Assembly (NCBI RefSeq): GCF_024345795.1
Contig: NZ_JAGQBU010000010.1
Span: 1-64,000 of the forward strand
From: Synechococcus sp. J7-Johnson
GTDB lineage: Bacteria > Cyanobacteriota > Cyanobacteriia > PCC-6307 > Cyanobiaceae
Direction of reading: 5' to 3'
DNA length: 64,000 nucleotides
Below, piece after piece: positions 62,257 through 64,000 of this stretch. Positions within the stretch are counted from its first letter, which is position 1, and every line of letters begins with the position of its first letter. The notes beneath the pieces were generated by a model that was not told where the DNA came from, did no database searches, and saw only the letters and a program-made list of their open reading frames with translations. Position numbers and translations under genes: made by a program.

Positions 62257-62591
62257 GTGCCTCCCCGTCCACCACGTATCACTTCATCGCCGCCAGTGAG
62301 CAATTTCTGACAGTGGAGGAACCCCTTGAGGAGGTTCTACGCGAGCGGGTGCGCAACTACGGCGAGGTGGGCAAGGCGATCGATTTCTGGCTGCTCAAGC
62401 GCCCAGCCTTTCTGAACGCTCCCGAGCTCTCGGCCCTGGCCACCACAGTGCCTAACCCAGCAGCAGCCGTGGTCTCCACCGACCCGAAATTCATCGATTT
62501 TCTGAAGCTGCGGCTGGAATTCGTGGCCAAGGGCAGCTTTCAAGCCCCCAGTTCCACCATCCAGGACCCCCTGGCTCAGCAGACGATCTGA
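62253..62591 (+). CDS. ycf54: Ycf54, subunit of the Mg-protoporphyrin ester cyclase complex
   Basis: The 112-residue product reads [20 protein letters not shown] and [16 protein letters not shown], then [23 protein letters not shown] and SSTIQDPL, all characteristic of Ycf54. Ycf54 is needed for stability and activity of the aerobic cyclase AcsF (34969 here). It is coupled to pdxJ by an ATGA overlap. Confidence 0.93.
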   Translation: MSASPSTTYHFIAASEQFLTVEEPLEEVLRERVRNYGEVGKAIDFWLLKRPAFLNAPELSALATTVPNPAAAVVSTDPKFIDFLKLRLEFVAKGSFQAPSSTIQDPLAQQTI

Positions 62592-62618
62592 ACCGATCAG
62601 GCAGCCTGATCCAGCTGC

Positions 62619-62810
62619 TCAGGCTGCCTGCTTCTGCTTGGTGAGCATCCAGCCATCCAGCAGCTGAACCTGCAACGGGTTGAGGGCGGCATCGGCCAAG
62701 AGGCGCTCCCTCAGACGAGCAAGATCCTCAGGATGCAGCTCTCCATTCTTTTGCCAGTGGAGATCCGTGGTCATCAAGGTGTTGAGGTGCTGACGTCTCT
62801 GTTGGTCCAT
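62619..62810 (-). CDS. Small conserved helical protein
   Basis: The 63-residue product from ATG 62810 reads MDQQRRQHLNTLMTTDLHWQ and PEDLARLRERLLADAALNPL, ending DGWMLTKQKQAA. It is helical and soluble. No family is recognised. It is convergent with ycf54. Confidence 0.55.
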   Translation of the reverse strand: MDQQRRQHLNTLMTTDLHWQKNGELHPEDLARLRERLLADAALNPLQVQLLDGWMLTKQKQAA

Positions 62811-62946
62811 GGTGTCAGCTACCACCCGCCCGAGCCGGGCTGAAATCCGATGATTTCCTTGAGAGATCCCCGGCAAACACTTGAGTTCGCTTGTGCTTCC
62901 CCGCCTGGCCCGGCCCGGCCCTTTCCACCTGCCAGCGAGCTCTGGC

Positions 62947-63288
62947 TCAGAACAGCCCCAGAAAGCGGCGTCGGGGTTGCGCCTCACCCTCGCTGGCCTT
63001 TGGGGCACGACCCTGGCCACCATCCTGGTGGTAGCGCGGAACGTTGTCACCGACGGTGAGCAGCGCTTCCTTGTTCTTCCACCAGATCCAGTCGCGGATG
63101 GGTGGTGTAGCCAGCAGATCATCGCGGCTGAGCCCCAGACCAAGCTTGCGCGAGGCATCCACCAGCACCTCGATCATCGCCTCACCGTCACTACAGCGAG
63201 CAAGCGCTTCATTGGTGCGCTTTGCCCCGTTCAGGGCCTTCACCAGCGCCTGAACTCTTTGGGACACCGTAAGAGAAGCAGGATTCAT
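62947..63288 (-). CDS. Nif11-like small protein of unknown function
   Basis: The 113-residue product from ATG 63288 starts MNPASLTVSQRVQALVKALN and has EALARCSDGEAMIEVLVDAS, LGLGLSRDDL, then TPPIRDWIWWKNKEAL and a basic tail ending RRRFLGLF. The helix-turn-helix pattern LxxALxxx...GLxLSxDDL recalls Nif11-type domains. The frame opens much earlier (63918), which I treat as antisense noise. The function is not known. Confidence 0.6.
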   Translation of the reverse strand: MNPASLTVSQRVQALVKALNGAKRTNEALARCSDGEAMIEVLVDASRKLGLGLSRDDLLATPPIRDWIWWKNKEALLTVGDNVPRYHQDGGQGRAPKASEGEAQPRRRFLGLF

Positions 63289-63435
63289 CAGACCCCAGCC
63301 GCATGAGTCGGACCGTACCAGTCTGAGGCGGTCGGTGAGCGCTCTGCGCCAGGGCTGGTCGCGATCGGGCTGACAGAAGTGGAGATCAGAGGCCACACTG
63401 GTATCAGCGCAGTTCCACTTCGGCGCATCCTTTGC

Positions 63436-64000
63436 ATGGCGTCCACACCGCAGTCCCCCCGTCACTGGGTGATCGGTGACGTCCATGGCTGCGCCACAGC
63501 TCTCCAGGACCTGATCACCCGACTGCCGCTCAGCGACCGTGTGATCTTCTGTGGTGATCTGATCAATCGAGGACCCCAGATCGAGCGCACCTTGATCCTG
63601 GCCTGGGATCTGGTCGGACAGGGTCGGGCCGTATGGCTTCGGGGCAACCACGAGCAGAGCCTGCTCAAGGCTCTCAGCAAGCAGCGCGGCACCAGCGATC
63701 CTGCCCTGGCGGGTTCCGACACCTACCGGCAGCTGGGCAGCCGTCAATGCCGCCTCTGGCGGGAGCGTCTGGAGGGCCTCCCCCTGGCCTACTGGGGCAA
63801 AGGCTGGGTCGCCACCCATGCTGGCTTCGATCCCAGCACCTGGTTGCCCCACCTTTCCATCCGCCAGCCCTTCTGGAGCCAGTACGACGGCCGCTTCGGG
63901 GATGTGATCATCGGTCACACCCCCGTGGCCCGGGTCGAGCGCAGTGCCAACGGCATCGTCAAGATCGATACCGGTGCCTGCTACGGCGGTAGGCTGAGTG
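63436..64000 (+). CDS. Metallophosphoesterase (PPP-like), truncated by the window end
   Basis: From ATG 63436 the frame is open to the last base. It has GDVHGC (14-19), GDLINRGP (40-47), RGNHE (69-73), VATHAGFDP and IIGHTPVARVE, the metal- and phosphate-binding motifs of calcineurin-like PPP phosphatases. Family members dephosphorylate proteins or diadenosine polyphosphates. The C-terminus lies outside the window. Confidence 0.88.
   Translation, partial: MASTPQSPRHWVIGDVHGCATALQDLITRLPLSDRVIFCGDLINRGPQIERTLILAWDLVGQGRAVWLRGNHEQSLLKALSKQRGTSDPALAGSDTYRQLGSRQCRLWRERLEGLPLAYWGKGWVATHAGFDPSTWLPHLSIRQPFWSQYDGRFGDVIIGHTPVARVERSANGIVKIDTGACYGGRLS

Noticed and set aside
63633-63992. Alternative 119-codon plus-strand frame near the right edge
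   Set aside because: It is a shadow of the metallophosphoesterase frame, which carries the real motifs and stays open to the window end.

Overview
The window looks like the chromosome of an alpha-cyanobacterium of the Cyanobium / freshwater-to-marine Synechococcus group. The evidence is the photosynthesis and carbon-fixation gene set (class I phosphoribulokinase, class II aldolase, CbbY, glycerate kinase, acsF, ycf54, psb30, psbY, ycf20, petF, carotenoid isomerase), several cyanobacterium-restricted families (DUF3727, DUF2996, UPF0182, Ycf20), dense gene packing with 4-bp ATGA/GTGA/TTGA overlaps, strongly GC-rich codon third positions, and scattered HIP1-type GCGATCGC octamers (for example at 3411, 5491, 16682, 24294 and 27719). 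No prophage, insertion sequence, rRNA or CRISPR array was seen.

Layout. 1-2487 is an accessory edge: a HAD-phosphatase-like gene that has lost its nucleophile motif, a methyltransferase with atypical codon use, and two overlapping gene relics (a DUF45/YgjP metallopeptidase with in-frame stops and an NYN-domain fragment). 2488-20153 is core: PIN-PhoH, an F420-ligase-like protein, ruvX, a yqeG-proB pair, lpxD, leuB, prk, prepilin peptidase, accD, an oxidoreductase, aldolase with a clear terminator, and UPF0182. 20306-30800 holds thrC with a ThiS-like sulfur carrier, a bicupin, an FtsH-type protease divergent from a hidden rpmF, glycerate kinase, ycf20, cbbY, recJ, a hidden psb30, and a two-gene GDT1 manganese-transporter-like pair. 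30896-40009 holds an RNB-family protein without catalytic aspartates, ubiX, acsF, tldD/pmbA and fmt. 40010-40750 is a scar: a broken Phd/PIN toxin-antitoxin module and a degraded second copy of the fmt 3' end. 40760-50135 holds a DEAD-box helicase, the pntA1-pntA2-pntB transhydrogenase operon with terminator, petF, malic enzyme and a carbohydrate kinase. 50159-53224 is accessory again: small ORFs and three secreted proteins, one with ten NR-type tetrapeptide repeats. From a tRNA-Lys at 53325 to the right edge the sequence is core: gamma-carbonic anhydrase, psbY-trmFO-crtISO, an atypical response regulator, grxD-bolA, plsC, pdxJ-ycf54 and a metallophosphoesterase cut by the window end.

How the genes fit together. 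Prk, aldolase and CbbY act in or around the Calvin cycle, and glycerate kinase closes photorespiration. Transhydrogenase, malic enzyme and ferredoxin sit together and handle NAD(P)H and electron balance. AcsF and Ycf54 are parts of the same chlorophyll cyclase although about 27 kb apart. Psb30, PsbY and the GDT1 pair relate to photosystem II and possibly its manganese supply. I did not find a clear-cut new multi-gene system. The observations most worth following are the thrC-sulfur carrier pair, the psb30/GDT1 neighbourhood with its palindrome, the secreted repeat-protein cluster, the catalytically altered RNB protein and response regulator, and several genes whose conserved N-termini extend upstream of any ATG/GTG/TTG.
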